DNA from: Pontibacter cellulosilyticus
Lineage (GTDB): Bacteria > Bacteroidota > Bacteroidia > Cytophagales > Hymenobacteraceae
Length of the DNA stretch: 64,000 nucleotides
Reading direction: 5' to 3'
Assembly: GCF_014306105.1 (NCBI RefSeq)
Contig: NZ_JACRVF010000003.1
Location: forward strand, 124,001-188,000
In this document: positions 51,416 through 59,569 of the stretch, in pieces
How positions within the stretch are numbered: the stretch's first letter is position 1
Layout: every line of letters starts with the position of its first letter
Made by a program: the position numbers and the translations under genes
Notes under the pieces: model-generated
The model's input: only the letters and a program-made list of their open reading frames with translations
The model's database searches: none
What the model was told of the DNA's origin: nothing

Positions 51416-53074
51416 CTATTTCAAACCAAGCACATCCACACCCTGCTCAAATACAATATCAACAGGTATGTTTGCTTTGGAAAGCCTGTCTAGGTCAGCC
51501 TGCAACTGCGGACTCACCTGCCCCTGGTTGTTTAGTAGGTTGCCTACGCCGGCATAGTCGCCTTCGCCTTGCAGGGTAAGTATCTTCTCAGAGAGCTTAT
51601 TCATGGCTTCGCGCATCTTCTCGTAATTCACTCTATACTTTCCTGTCTGCTCGTCGCGCTCAAAAGCACCGTTTTCTTTAAAGAAGTTAAAGCGCACCAT
51701 GTTGGCCTTGCCGTGTGCACTAGCCGCTCCAAAACGAACCGAACGGAAAATACCAGCCAGGAAAGTCGTATAGTAATCTTTCAAGTCACCTTCAAGTTCA
51801 CCCTTCTCCTGCAGTTGCGTGATCATGTATAAGCCCAGGATATCAGCTTTGCCTTCTTCCAGAGCAGAGGCATGTTCTTTTAAAGCCTCACGCACAGTGC
51901 CTTTGTTATTGACGGTATTTTTGATACCCAGACCGTGCGCTACCTCGTGGAACATAGTGTTTGCAAAGAAGGCATCAAATGTTACGTGCTTCTGCTGGTC
52001 CTCCACAATTAATTCATCCGCAATAGGCTCCATAATCTTATCGAACTTGGCACGCATGGCATTTTTCAATTGCAGACGGCGCGTTCCTTTTTTCAACTGC
52101 ACTTCCTCGTCGTTTGGCAGGTTAATGGCAATTGTTTTACTACCTGCGTTGCTATCGCCGGCATAGTAAACTACATCGTAAGCATTCAGGTCGGAGTCGG
52201 TGCCCGGAGTCTCGGTTTTAAACTTAGCAGGCACAGGTAAACCACGCTGCAACTCCGGCAAAAACGCAGCATACTTTGCCAATCGCTGACTCCACTCCAT
52301 ATCTTTTACTAGTACATAAGCCTCATGCGCCGCTTTGTAACCAAATAGTTTATCCTCATAGGTTTCTATCGGTCCAATCACCACATCAATCTTGTTGTTC
52401 TTCATGTCCATCCAGGCCAGGTCGCTTGGCTGGTAGTTATCTGTAAGCACGGCCTCTGCACGCAGGTTCAGGTATTTCTTAAGGCCCGGCTCCTCAGCAA
52501 GGGCAGCTGCCTGCTTTAACAAATCTGACACGCGCTTAACCTGGTCTTTAAACTGCACATGGTAAGGCACTGTGATCAGTTTGCCATTGGCATCGCGGCG
52601 CAGGAAAGTATACTGGCTGGTTTTATCTTTCAGGTTAGCCTGCTCAAACTCTTCTTTGGTCATGTCGGCAGGGTAAAAATTAGCGGCATCTGGCTTTGGT
52701 CCAACACCCGGCACAAAAGGCTCGTTGTTGTTTAATCTATCCCAAGGGCCATAGTTTATCTGCACAAAGCGCTTCAGTTGATCGTCGTTAAGCGCAGTCA
52801 TCAGAGAGTCTCTTTTACCATATGCCTCATACCAGAAAAGTCCGTTCATGATATCGCCGGCCTCTATCAGCAAGGGGATCATCTTGCGCTCATTCTCGCT
52901 CAAGTGGCTCAGGTCAGACGTCAGGCGAACAGTAGTATACATATCCAGCTTCTGTTTCATGCTGTCGCTTGCTTCTACTGCCGTGGTAGCAGTATCGCCT
53001 TCAGTTGTTTTGCTTGTACAGCCAAAAGTGGCCGCCGTTATAGCCGAGGCAAACAGTATGTGCTTTCCTTTCAT
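51416..53074 (-). CDS. M49 (dipeptidyl-peptidase III)-like zinc lipoprotein
   Basis: A 552-residue lipoprotein (lipobox FGC at residue ~19, Thr/Glu-rich linker). Zinc motif HEVAHG at His376, Glu377 and His380 is HExxH, whereas classical DPP III has HExxxH; the second motif LEEGKADILG (Glu406/407) fits the family's EExxA(D/E). Overall length and NYGPWDRLNN, IGPIETYEDKLFGYKAAHEA fit the bacterial M49-like branch. Cleaves dipeptides from peptides, probably in the periplasm. Single gene with its own terminator. Confidence 0.87.
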   Translation of the reverse strand: MKGKHILFASAITAATFGCTSKTTEGDTATTAVEASDSMKQKLDMYTTVRLTSDLSHLSENERKMIPLLIEAGDIMNGLFWYEAYGKRDSLMTALNDDQLKRFVQINYGPWDRLNNNEPFVPGVGPKPDAANFYPADMTKEEFEQANLKDKTSQYTFLRRDANGKLITVPYHVQFKDQVKRVSDLLKQAAALAEEPGLKKYLNLRAEAVLTDNYQPSDLAWMDMKNNKIDVVIGPIETYEDKLFGYKAAHEAYVLVKDMEWSQRLAKYAAFLPELQRGLPVPAKFKTETPGTDSDLNAYDVVYYAGDSNAGSKTIAINLPNDEEVQLKKGTRRLQLKNAMRAKFDKIMEPIADELIVEDQQKHVTFDAFFANTMFHEVAHGLGIKNTVNNKGTVREALKEHASALEEGKADILGLYMITQLQEKGELEGDLKDYYTTFLAGIFRSVRFGAASAHGKANMVRFNFFKENGAFERDEQTGKYRVNYEKMREAMNKLSEKILTLQGEGDYAGVGNLLNNQGQVSPQLQADLDRLSKANIPVDIVFEQGVDVLGLK

Positions 53075-53181
53075 TATGGTTTTATAGGTTAGTTGCAGGT
53101 ATGAATATAGTGATTTTTATGTTGAGGTGAAATAACGGGTAGTTGTAAGGTGAGGTTATGTTTGAGTGTGTCTAAAAACAA

Positions 53182-53212
53182 AAGAGGCAATGCATCCGGT
53201 GCATTGCCTCTT
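53182..53212 (-). terminator. Terminator after the deoxynucleoside kinase gene
   Basis: Perfect 13-base stem AAGAGGCAATGCA / TGCATTGCCTCTT with a 5-base loop and T-rich tail on the minus strand. Confidence 0.9.
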
Positions 53213-53233
53213 CGAAACAAAATATTTTATGCT

Positions 53234-53848
53234 TTAAAACAGGCCGAATAGCTCTACCTGCACCTTCTCTATGATACTGCCCAGATCTTCTGGGTTAGCT
53301 ACAAAGTCAAGGTTATTTACATCGATCACCAGCAGTTTGCCCTGATTGTAGTTACTCATCCAGGTATTGTAGTGCTCGTTTAGATTGCGCAGGTAGTTTA
53401 TGCTGATGCTGCTTTCATAATCGCGATTGCGCTTTTCAATCTGCCCTATCAGTTTAGGTAGATCCGCCTTCAGGTAAATCATCAGGTCTGGCGCCTTGAC
53501 CATGGTAATCATCGACTCAAATAACGCAAAGTAGTTGTCGTAATCGCGGGTGGTCATTAAGCCGGATTGGTGCAGGTTTTTAGCAAAAATGTGTGCATCT
53601 TCGTAGATAGTGCGGTCCTGGATTACACTGCGGCCATTTGTCTTGATCTGCTGTACCTGGTTAAAACGGCTATTCAGGAAAAAGACCTGCAGATGGAAAG
53701 ACCAGCGCTCCATATCTTCATAAAAGTCTTTCAGGTACGGGTTGTTCTCAACCGCCTCTAAGTATAAATCCCACTTAAAGTGTTGCGACAGCTTGGTGGC
53801 CAGGGTGGTTTTGCCAGCGCCAATGTTGCCTACAATTGCAATATGCAT
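53234..53848 (-). CDS. Deoxynucleoside kinase
   Basis: A 204-residue cytoplasmic kinase that phosphorylates deoxynucleosides for DNA precursor salvage. P-loop GNIGAGKTTL (residues 7-16), Glu in LYLEAVENNPYL, DR motif SVIQDRTIYEDAHIF with the catalytic Asp/Arg, and lid region KRNRDYESSISINYL. Length matches dGK/dCK-type bacterial enzymes. Single-gene unit; a -7 box (53881-53888) gives a ~26-base leader. Confidence 0.92.
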   Translation of the reverse strand: MHIAIVGNIGAGKTTLATKLSQHFKWDLYLEAVENNPYLKDFYEDMERWSFHLQVFFLNSRFNQVQQIKTNGRSVIQDRTIYEDAHIFAKNLHQSGLMTTRDYDNYFALFESMITMVKAPDLMIYLKADLPKLIGQIEKRNRDYESSISINYLRNLNEHYNTWMSNYNQGKLLVIDVNNLDFVANPEDLGSIIEKVQVELFGLF

Positions 53849-53880
53849 GATAATCTGAGGTTTTTAGTAAAAGCCGGTTA

Positions 53881-53888
53881 CAAAAGTA
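53881..53888 (-). promoter_or_regulatory. -7 box of the deoxynucleoside kinase gene
   Basis: TACTTTTG on the minus strand matches TAnnTTTG, about 33 bases before the start codon. No correctly spaced TTTG. Confidence 0.38.
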
Positions 53889-54044
53889 GTTTTTTTTGCT
53901 TAGATGCAGCCCCCCGTTTTGATTAAAATACCCAAGAGTTATCCACATCCTGAAATGTGCAAAAAAGCTTGCCCACACATTTACTTTTTAACTAACAGGC
54001 AGGCTTGCCGTAAGCTTATAGTACAAACCAAAAGAAAACAAGCT

Positions 54045-54221
54045 ATGACAAAAGGACATAATCAAGACCGAAACAAGCAGAGTAAGCCTGAGGCAAGGGA
54101 TAAAAACAATGTTAAAGAAAACCGTCATTTAACCGATCAGAAACAGAATAAAAGCCCAGACCAAGGCCGCAACGCTAATGAAAAACAGTCTGGCGGCACC
54201 AAAGGACAAAATGCCATCTAA
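54045..54221 (+). CDS. Small, highly polar, disordered protein
   Basis: A 58-residue protein made almost only of Lys, Asn, Gln, Arg, Asp, Glu and Gly, with almost no hydrophobic residues (MTKGHNQDRNKQSKPEARDK and QNKSPDQGRNANEKQSGG). The start at 54045 is preferred over an upstream frame because the residues before it are unlike the rest. It resembles small hydrophilic stress peptides in composition, but no family is recognised. Followed by a strong bidirectional terminator 0-1 base after the stop. Confidence 0.6.
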   Translation: MTKGHNQDRNKQSKPEARDKNNVKENRHLTDQKQNKSPDQGRNANEKQSGGTKGQNAI

Positions 54222-54266
54222 AAAAATAGCCCCTGCAGCTTCTAAACTGCAGGGGCTATTTTTTTA
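54221..54266. terminator. Bidirectional terminator
   Basis: Perfect 16-base stem AAATAGCCCCTGCAG / CTGCAGGGGCTATTT with an 8-base loop, T7 on the plus strand and A6 before it. Two TATACTT copies lie at 54265 and 54272. Confidence 0.9.
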
Positions 54267-54277
54267 TACTTTATACT

Positions 54278-54919
54278 TTAACGCTGCTCTTCACGCATTT
54301 CCTGATACCTGTCTTTGGCTTCCCGGCTTTTTTTGAGGGTGGCAAACTCTACCTGCAACGCAGCAATTTTAATTTTATCGCCGTTATTTAGCTTCTCCAG
54401 CACCTCAGTTTTACGGGTGTTTAGCTCCCCTACCACAAACTCGGCGTACTCCCAATCGCTTAGACTCCAGCTGCGCCTGTGCTCGCGGGTAACTGTCAAG
54501 GCCAGTTCAAAAGCTTCGCGCAGGTTTGCAGGCTTTATACTTGCAATGCGAGTTGTGGCGGTCATGATCTTCTCCCAATGCTCCAGCTTTTCCCTTTCCA
54601 GGGCAACAGGCTTGCGAGTTTCATTACGCTCTTCCCACTCCTTGTACTGCGATTTCATTTCTCCATATTCCTCCCTCGACTTATCCGACATTTTTCGGGT
54701 GTTCTGGTCCAGGGAATACGTAAGCTGCCTGTACTCCTTTTTTACTGTAGGCCACTCTTTGCGAATGGTACTATCGGCAAGGCCAGCTTTATGCTGCATC
54801 CAGCTCCTGAACGCGGCAAGGTCTTTTTCTAACTGAGTGGTTGCTTGTGCCTGGGCACCGAAAGCCATCACGGAAAACGCAATGGCAAAGGCCCATTTTG
54901 TAAACGTACTTCTGATCAT
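54278..54919 (-). CDS. Secreted coiled-coil protein of unknown function
   Basis: A 213-residue exported protein; start at 54919 gives signal peptide WAFAIAFSVMAFGAQA, and a -7 box lies upstream. Mature part is helical and highly charged: SREEYGEMKSQYKEWEERNETRKPVALEREKLEHWEKI and VVGELNTRKTEVLEKLNNGDKIKIAALQVEFATLKKSREAKDRYQEMR. Probably forms a coiled coil in the periplasm. No domain is recognised and the role is unknown. Confidence 0.65.
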   Translation of the reverse strand: MIRSTFTKWAFAIAFSVMAFGAQAQATTQLEKDLAAFRSWMQHKAGLADSTIRKEWPTVKKEYRQLTYSLDQNTRKMSDKSREEYGEMKSQYKEWEERNETRKPVALEREKLEHWEKIMTATTRIASIKPANLREAFELALTVTREHRRSWSLSDWEYAEFVVGELNTRKTEVLEKLNNGDKIKIAALQVEFATLKKSREAKDRYQEMREEQR

Positions 54920-54972
54920 AGTCAAAGCTGTATTGGTTGCTGTATAACTCTCCATTACAGTAAATATTATGC

Positions 54973-54980
54973 CAAAGATA
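54973..54980 (-). promoter_or_regulatory. -7 box of the secreted coiled-coil gene
   Basis: TATCTTTG on the minus strand, about 54 bases before the preferred start. No correctly spaced TTTG. Confidence 0.36.
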
Positions 54981-55187
54981 TATTTTAACTACAGGCTTAA
55001 AAAGAATTTCTTGTATGATTATTCTGAAAGTGCGCGAAATCAAATCATAACATAGGCTTAATCAAAATTGCACTATCTTTTAGCTAAAACTTTCGTTAAT
55101 AGGCATAAGAGACTTTTACAAGTGTCGTTTTTATAACATTCAAGAGAGTACGCAGGCACCCTTAATCTGCAATTTGCACCTAGGCCC

Positions 55188-57629
55188 ATGAGCAGACAAC
55201 ATAAAGGCAGTTTTCACGAAACAGTTGTTTCCATTACCAATAATGATGAGATTATTCTTAGCGTAGATGAATTCCCATTCGAATCTGCGCTAAGCCTGTC
55301 GCCGTTGATTGCCTACTGGGAGGATAAATTAATAAGTGACCCTAACTGCAATGCATCCAAGATAAGCGAACTAGCCGGCATGCTCCGCCGGAAGTCTGAC
55401 CTTATCTCCCCCATTCATGATGTTTCGATCATAGACAAGCACATCGACACCGTTGATTTGTTGATGGAGGATATTTTTGCGGGTGCACTCTGGGAAAATG
55501 ATTTAAAAGCAGTAGTGGCGCCGTTCCACTTTGAGAGCTTTTATGCCACTCCAAAACTGGAAGAGCTGAAGCTATTGGGCGGCAACAATTACTCCGAAAA
55601 ACTGAACATTGATAAAAAAACACTGCTTTTCAGGCTTACGCTGTCGGCATACACAATCATACTCGATAAGTTTTACAACGCCAACTTCTACATCGACGAG
55701 CCTTTTATTTTTACCATAAAGGATAAATTTACTAACCTTGACCGCCACTATAAACTTACCATCGACCTGAAGTTTATGGAGGTGAAGGCTAAAGGAGAAG
55801 TTAAAAAGCTTAAGGCGCAGGAAATAAACTTCCTGATTAACCGCTACAACAACCTGGACCTCTGGATGCAAAAGCTACCGCCAGAGAACTTTGAGTTTTC
55901 TGGATTCGCCATATACGACTTTACAGATGTTACCATTGAGGAGACGATATCCTCGCTAAGGTACGAGTTGCTGGATCGTGACTCTGTAGCAACCGAGGAA
56001 GGTTTTGATATACTGCAGCAAAAGCTAAGGGTGCTGTTCGGGTTGCCTGGCATTAAACTCGGTTTTGCCTCCTGCCCTGCCATGCGTGAGTTCGACACCA
56101 CCTATGCCCGCAAAATCTGGAACGGCCTTGTACTTACCCATGGCTCCGACTTAAAACTGGCAGACCTAAAAGGCTCTATTTACGAACCCGTTATTAAAAA
56201 AGGACACACTGTAATTGTAGAAGACCTGAAAGTGCTGCCCGAGCCTACTAAAATTGAAGATCTTTTGCTGGAACATGGGGTACGCAACCTTATTGTAGCG
56301 CCACTGGAGTACGAAGGCAGAATAATAGGTTTGATGGAACTGGCCTCGCCTATACCCGGTGAATTGAATGCGCTTTCCACTATCCGTTTGAAAGAGGTTC
56401 TGTCGCTCTTCGCCCTGGCCATGAATCGTGGCTTGGAAGAGTTGCGCAGCAGCATACAGAACATCATAAAAGAAAAGTATACAGCCATACATCCTATTGT
56501 AGAGTGGCGCTTTACGCAAGCCGCCATCAACCTACTAGAGAAAATGGAGCGCAATGCCACCTCCGAAATAGAGCCTATCGTGTTCCGAGACGTTTACCCA
56601 CTTTATGGCTCATCAGACATACGAGGCTCTGCAATAGAACGCAACAAGGCCATACAAGGCGACCTGCTGGAGCAACTCGTGCTGGCTAAAGAAGTTATAC
56701 TTGCCGCAAAAGACAACTTGCCGCTTACTATACTCGATGAGTTGATTTTTAAGATTGATAAGCTGTCGCAAAACATTGTGCAGGACCTTGCATCCGATGA
56801 GGAGTCTATTATACTTGGTTTTTTGAGAGAAGAGATAGAGCCGCTGTTTGAGCATTTCACAAAGCAAAACCCTGCCGCCGAACGTGCCATCCAAGTATAC
56901 CGCACCGCAATTAACAACCCTTACAAAGTGGTTTATAATAAAAGGCGGGCATACGAAGAAAGTATGTTCATGATCAACGAAACAATCTCTACGTTCCTGG
57001 AGCGAGAGGAGGAAAAGGCACAGCAAATCTTTCCGCATTACTTTGAAAAGTATAAAACCGATGGCCTGGAGTATAACATCTACATCGGATCATCGCTACT
57101 GAACAACGGTAACTTTCAACCGATTTACTTAAAAAACATGCGTTTGTGGCAGCTTATGCTCACCTGCGAAGTAGCCCGGCGCATCCATAACCTGCGGGCA
57201 AACCTTAAGCTCCCGCTGGAGATAACGCAGCTTATACTTGTGCACAGCGATCCCATCTCGATCCGTTTCAGGCTGGATGAGAAAAAGTTTGACGTAGAAG
57301 GCGCTAATAATATCCGCTACGAAATCATCAAAAAACGTCTGGACAAAGCTACTGTGCGCGGAACCGAAGAGCGCCTCACGCAGCCAAACAAAATAGCCAT
57401 TGTGTACACACAGCAAAAAGAAGTAAATGAATATATACGTTACATTGAGTTTCTGCAGTCTGAGGGATACATTGGCAAGCACATCGAACGTTTGGAGTTG
57501 GAGGAAATGCAGGGTGTACAAGGGCTTAAAGCACTTCGCATAGAAGTTAGCTTCAACGAGCATCTCCGCCACGACATTGACGCAGGAGACGAGTTGCTTA
57601 GTATAGCCCAAAATGCAAGTTTAAATTAG
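55188..57629 (+). CDS. Large GAF-domain protein of unknown function
   Basis: An 813-residue cytoplasmic protein. Residues ~1-240 are helical and of unknown fold. A GAF domain spans ~260-425 (LQQKLRVLFGLPGIKLGFASCP...LLEHGVRNLIVAPLEYEGRIIGLMELASPIPGEL). After it, DVYPLYGSSDIRGSAIERNKAIQGDLLEQLVLAKEV forms a conserved-looking block around 465-505. The remaining ~300 residues are helical with a beta region. No kinase, cyclase or response-regulator domain is visible. It may sense a ligand and regulate a partner. No neighbouring partner in an operon. A TATCTTTT box (55074) precedes it. Confidence 0.78.
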   Translation: MSRQHKGSFHETVVSITNNDEIILSVDEFPFESALSLSPLIAYWEDKLISDPNCNASKISELAGMLRRKSDLISPIHDVSIIDKHIDTVDLLMEDIFAGALWENDLKAVVAPFHFESFYATPKLEELKLLGGNNYSEKLNIDKKTLLFRLTLSAYTIILDKFYNANFYIDEPFIFTIKDKFTNLDRHYKLTIDLKFMEVKAKGEVKKLKAQEINFLINRYNNLDLWMQKLPPENFEFSGFAIYDFTDVTIEETISSLRYELLDRDSVATEEGFDILQQKLRVLFGLPGIKLGFASCPAMREFDTTYARKIWNGLVLTHGSDLKLADLKGSIYEPVIKKGHTVIVEDLKVLPEPTKIEDLLLEHGVRNLIVAPLEYEGRIIGLMELASPIPGELNALSTIRLKEVLSLFALAMNRGLEELRSSIQNIIKEKYTAIHPIVEWRFTQAAINLLEKMERNATSEIEPIVFRDVYPLYGSSDIRGSAIERNKAIQGDLLEQLVLAKEVILAAKDNLPLTILDELIFKIDKLSQNIVQDLASDEESIILGFLREEIEPLFEHFTKQNPAAERAIQVYRTAINNPYKVVYNKRRAYEESMFMINETISTFLEREEEKAQQIFPHYFEKYKTDGLEYNIYIGSSLLNNGNFQPIYLKNMRLWQLMLTCEVARRIHNLRANLKLPLEITQLILVHSDPISIRFRLDEKKFDVEGANNIRYEIIKKRLDKATVRGTEERLTQPNKIAIVYTQQKEVNEYIRYIEFLQSEGYIGKHIERLELEEMQGVQGLKALRIEVSFNEHLRHDIDAGDELLSIAQNASLN

Positions 57630-57877
57630 CTTTATCACAAGCATAAAAATATATTTAATCCTATATTTAAGCTTGATCTAAATTATTTTTAAAATTTTTA
57701 GCGATAGCAACCATCAATAATTAGCATTGATTTTCAATTACTTAATACATCTAAAAGTATAAGTATTATACCCTGCCATTGCCCTCCAAAGAAAAATTAT
57801 CTAACAAAGTGCAATTATTCTTCAGCTTCTTCCGTTTTCACTGAAACCTAACGGCAGCAGGTGCCGTAACGGTCTAA

Positions 57878-57902
57878 TTTTTTTCAACTTTTTCAACTTT
57901 TA
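57878..57902 (+). repeat. Short tandem repeat before the lipoprotein gene
   Basis: TTTTTCAAC repeated twice, then a partial third copy. It ends about 6 bases before the ATG and could affect translation or transcription. The rest of the 278-base gap is AT-rich and otherwise featureless. Confidence 0.4.
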
Positions 57903-57907
57903 GCCAA

Positions 57908-58708
57908 ATGAAATTGAAAAACAGATTTTTACCTGCCATGCTTTTATTCGGTGTGGTAGCGCTAAGCTCTTGTGAGAAGAGTGAGCAGGAAAGTGTAACG
58001 CCGGAGTTTGAGCAAAACACTATCTCACAAGTATTAGCAGATTCATCAAAAGTTACTTCCTACAATTTTGCAGGACAAACCGTAACCCAGGTCAACCACT
58101 ACGACAAAGAGAGCGGAGAAATGGAAACTTATGAGAGGTTTGAACGAGATGCGAAAGGCAAACTAACCAAAGTAACAACACACGCTGGCGCCAACCACGC
58201 GGTACTGTCGGTACAAATGTATGCTTACTCAGATAAAGGTAATCTTGCAAGAACCACTTCAACTTACTACAACAACGGCAACGTAGAGTATACTTCTTAC
58301 GCTACTTACAGCTACAAAGAAGATCAGACACTAGAGAAAAAGTCTGTTTTTGAAGGAACAGGCGATAAAGGAAAAGCCAAATCTTATACTACGTATGAGG
58401 TTCTTCCGAACGGAAACTACACCCAGGAGCAGCAGTATGTTATAGATGATAAAGGCACCGCCAAGCTTTTCTCAACTACAACCTATTCTTACGATACAAA
58501 CCCGAACCCATTCTTTGAGTTTGCCGAGCCAGGCACTGCAAGCAGCCCGAATAACATGATTGCAGCCAGCACAACCGTACATGGCACAAAAAAGACATAC
58601 AAGTATACTTATTCTTATACATATGATGAGGCAGGTTACCCTGTTAGCCAGACGGTTGTAAAGCCAAACGGCAAACGCGAAACCTATACTTACGTGTACA
58701 GCAAATAA
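57908..58708 (+). CDS. Lipoprotein with YD-like repeats
   Basis: A 266-residue lipoprotein (LSSC lipobox near residue 21). The mature part consists of repeats with the pattern YxYDxxGxxxxxxxxxxxxG, as in YD/DUF4595-like proteins: MYAYSDKGNLARTTSTYYNNGNVEYTSY, TYSYKEDQTLEKKS, SYSYTYDEAGYPVSQTVVKPNGK. Such repeats form extended beta structures at the cell surface. Function unknown. A palindrome copy AAGTATACTT is at 58601. Confidence 0.75.
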   Translation: MKLKNRFLPAMLLFGVVALSSCEKSEQESVTPEFEQNTISQVLADSSKVTSYNFAGQTVTQVNHYDKESGEMETYERFERDAKGKLTKVTTHAGANHAVLSVQMYAYSDKGNLARTTSTYYNNGNVEYTSYATYSYKEDQTLEKKSVFEGTGDKGKAKSYTTYEVLPNGNYTQEQQYVIDDKGTAKLFSTTTYSYDTNPNPFFEFAEPGTASSPNNMIAASTTVHGTKKTYKYTYSYTYDEAGYPVSQTVVKPNGKRETYTYVYSK

Positions 58709-58733
58709 GCTTACATTCAGCAACATTAGTTTA

Positions 58734-58768
58734 GGCCAGCTCCGGATTTATTCGGGGTTGGCCTTTTT
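58734..58768 (+). terminator. Terminator after the lipoprotein
   Basis: Imperfect GGCCAgCtCCG / CGGgGtTGGCC stem with T6. Confidence 0.72.
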
Positions 58769-58815
58769 TGTATGGTACAGATCTGTTCACCGCTGCATAC
58801 ATACTTTTATTTCGT

Positions 58816-58823
58816 TATATTTG
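58816..58823 (+). promoter_or_regulatory. -7 box before the CDGSH gene
   Basis: TATATTTG matches TAnnTTTG, about 25 bases before the start. No correctly spaced TTTG. Confidence 0.4.
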
Positions 58824-58847
58824 TATATACCTAAAACATACATACCA

Positions 58848-59069
58848 ATGGCGAAAACCAGACTAACTGTAAATAACAACGGCTCTCTGCGCGTAGAGGG
58901 AGATTTTGAAATAGTTGACAAAAATGGCAATGTATATGGCCTTGGCGGAAGAGAACTGGTTTCTATCTGTCGTTGCGGTTTGTCTAAAAACAAACCTTTC
59001 TGCGACGGCTCACATAAAGGACACTTCGAGCACGAAGCCGAGGCGTTTGATTTGCCTCCTAAAAAATAA
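58848..59069 (+). CDS. CDGSH iron-sulfur domain protein
   Basis: A 73-residue cytoplasmic protein with one CDGSH domain that binds a [2Fe-2S] cluster through three Cys and one His. The motif CRCGLSKNKPFCDGSH gives Cys41, Cys43, Cys52 and His56. Start at 58848 is chosen over upstream codons by the domain and the -7 box. Role in bacteria is redox or iron-sulfur handling. The DUF2007 gene follows 11 bases downstream. Confidence 0.92.
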   Translation: MAKTRLTVNNNGSLRVEGDFEIVDKNGNVYGLGGRELVSICRCGLSKNKPFCDGSHKGHFEHEAEAFDLPPKK

Positions 59070-59080
59070 ATTTTGCATGT

Positions 59081-59524
59081 ATGGCTGAGCGCCTGATAAC
59101 AATTGCCACGTTTAACGATGTAACTGAGGCCCATATATTAAAAGGGCGCTTAGAAGCAGAAGGCATACTTTGCTTTTTAGGCGATGAAAACATAGTAGGC
59201 GTGCACCCTTTTTACGCAACTGCAGTTGGCGGGGTAAAGCTAAAAGTGCCTGAAACAGATGTGATGGAGGCCAAAGCCATACTTAACCGCATACAGGAAG
59301 GCAATACCGATTTTGATTATGACACCATTGAACTGGCACCACCCATGCAAGAGCACGTGGAGAGCACAAAATGCCCCAACTGCGGATCTGATAATGTGGA
59401 GCAGCAAAAGTTTAATAAAACGGTCTTCTCTATCAGCTACCTGTTTCTAGGGTTTCCGTTGCCGTTTCTGAATCGTAAAAAGTTTGTGTGCCACGAGTGT
59501 GGCCATACTTGGAAGTCAAACTAA
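59081..59524 (+). CDS. DUF2007 domain protein with C-terminal zinc ribbon
   Basis: A 147-residue protein. N-terminal DUF2007 ferredoxin-like domain (~4-75): LITIATFNDVTEAHILKGRLEAEGILCFLGDENI and GGVKLKVPETDVMEAKAIL. The C-terminal third has two pairs of cysteines (CPNCGSDN and CHECGHTW) in a zinc ribbon, with a hydrophobic stretch between. Often described as a putative signal-transducing protein; function untested. Likely co-transcribed with the CDGSH gene. Confidence 0.85.
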   Translation: MAERLITIATFNDVTEAHILKGRLEAEGILCFLGDENIVGVHPFYATAVGGVKLKVPETDVMEAKAILNRIQEGNTDFDYDTIELAPPMQEHVESTKCPNCGSDNVEQQKFNKTVFSISYLFLGFPLPFLNRKKFVCHECGHTWKSN

Positions 59525-59550
59525 AAGAGGGGCCTTTCAGCCCCTCTTTT
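59523..59550. terminator. Bidirectional terminator
   Basis: Perfect 11-base stem AAAAGAGGGGC / GCCCCTCTTTT with 6-base loop between DUF2007 and the convergent SusD gene. Confidence 0.87.
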
Positions 59551-59569
59551 AATCCATATTACCAAATTA

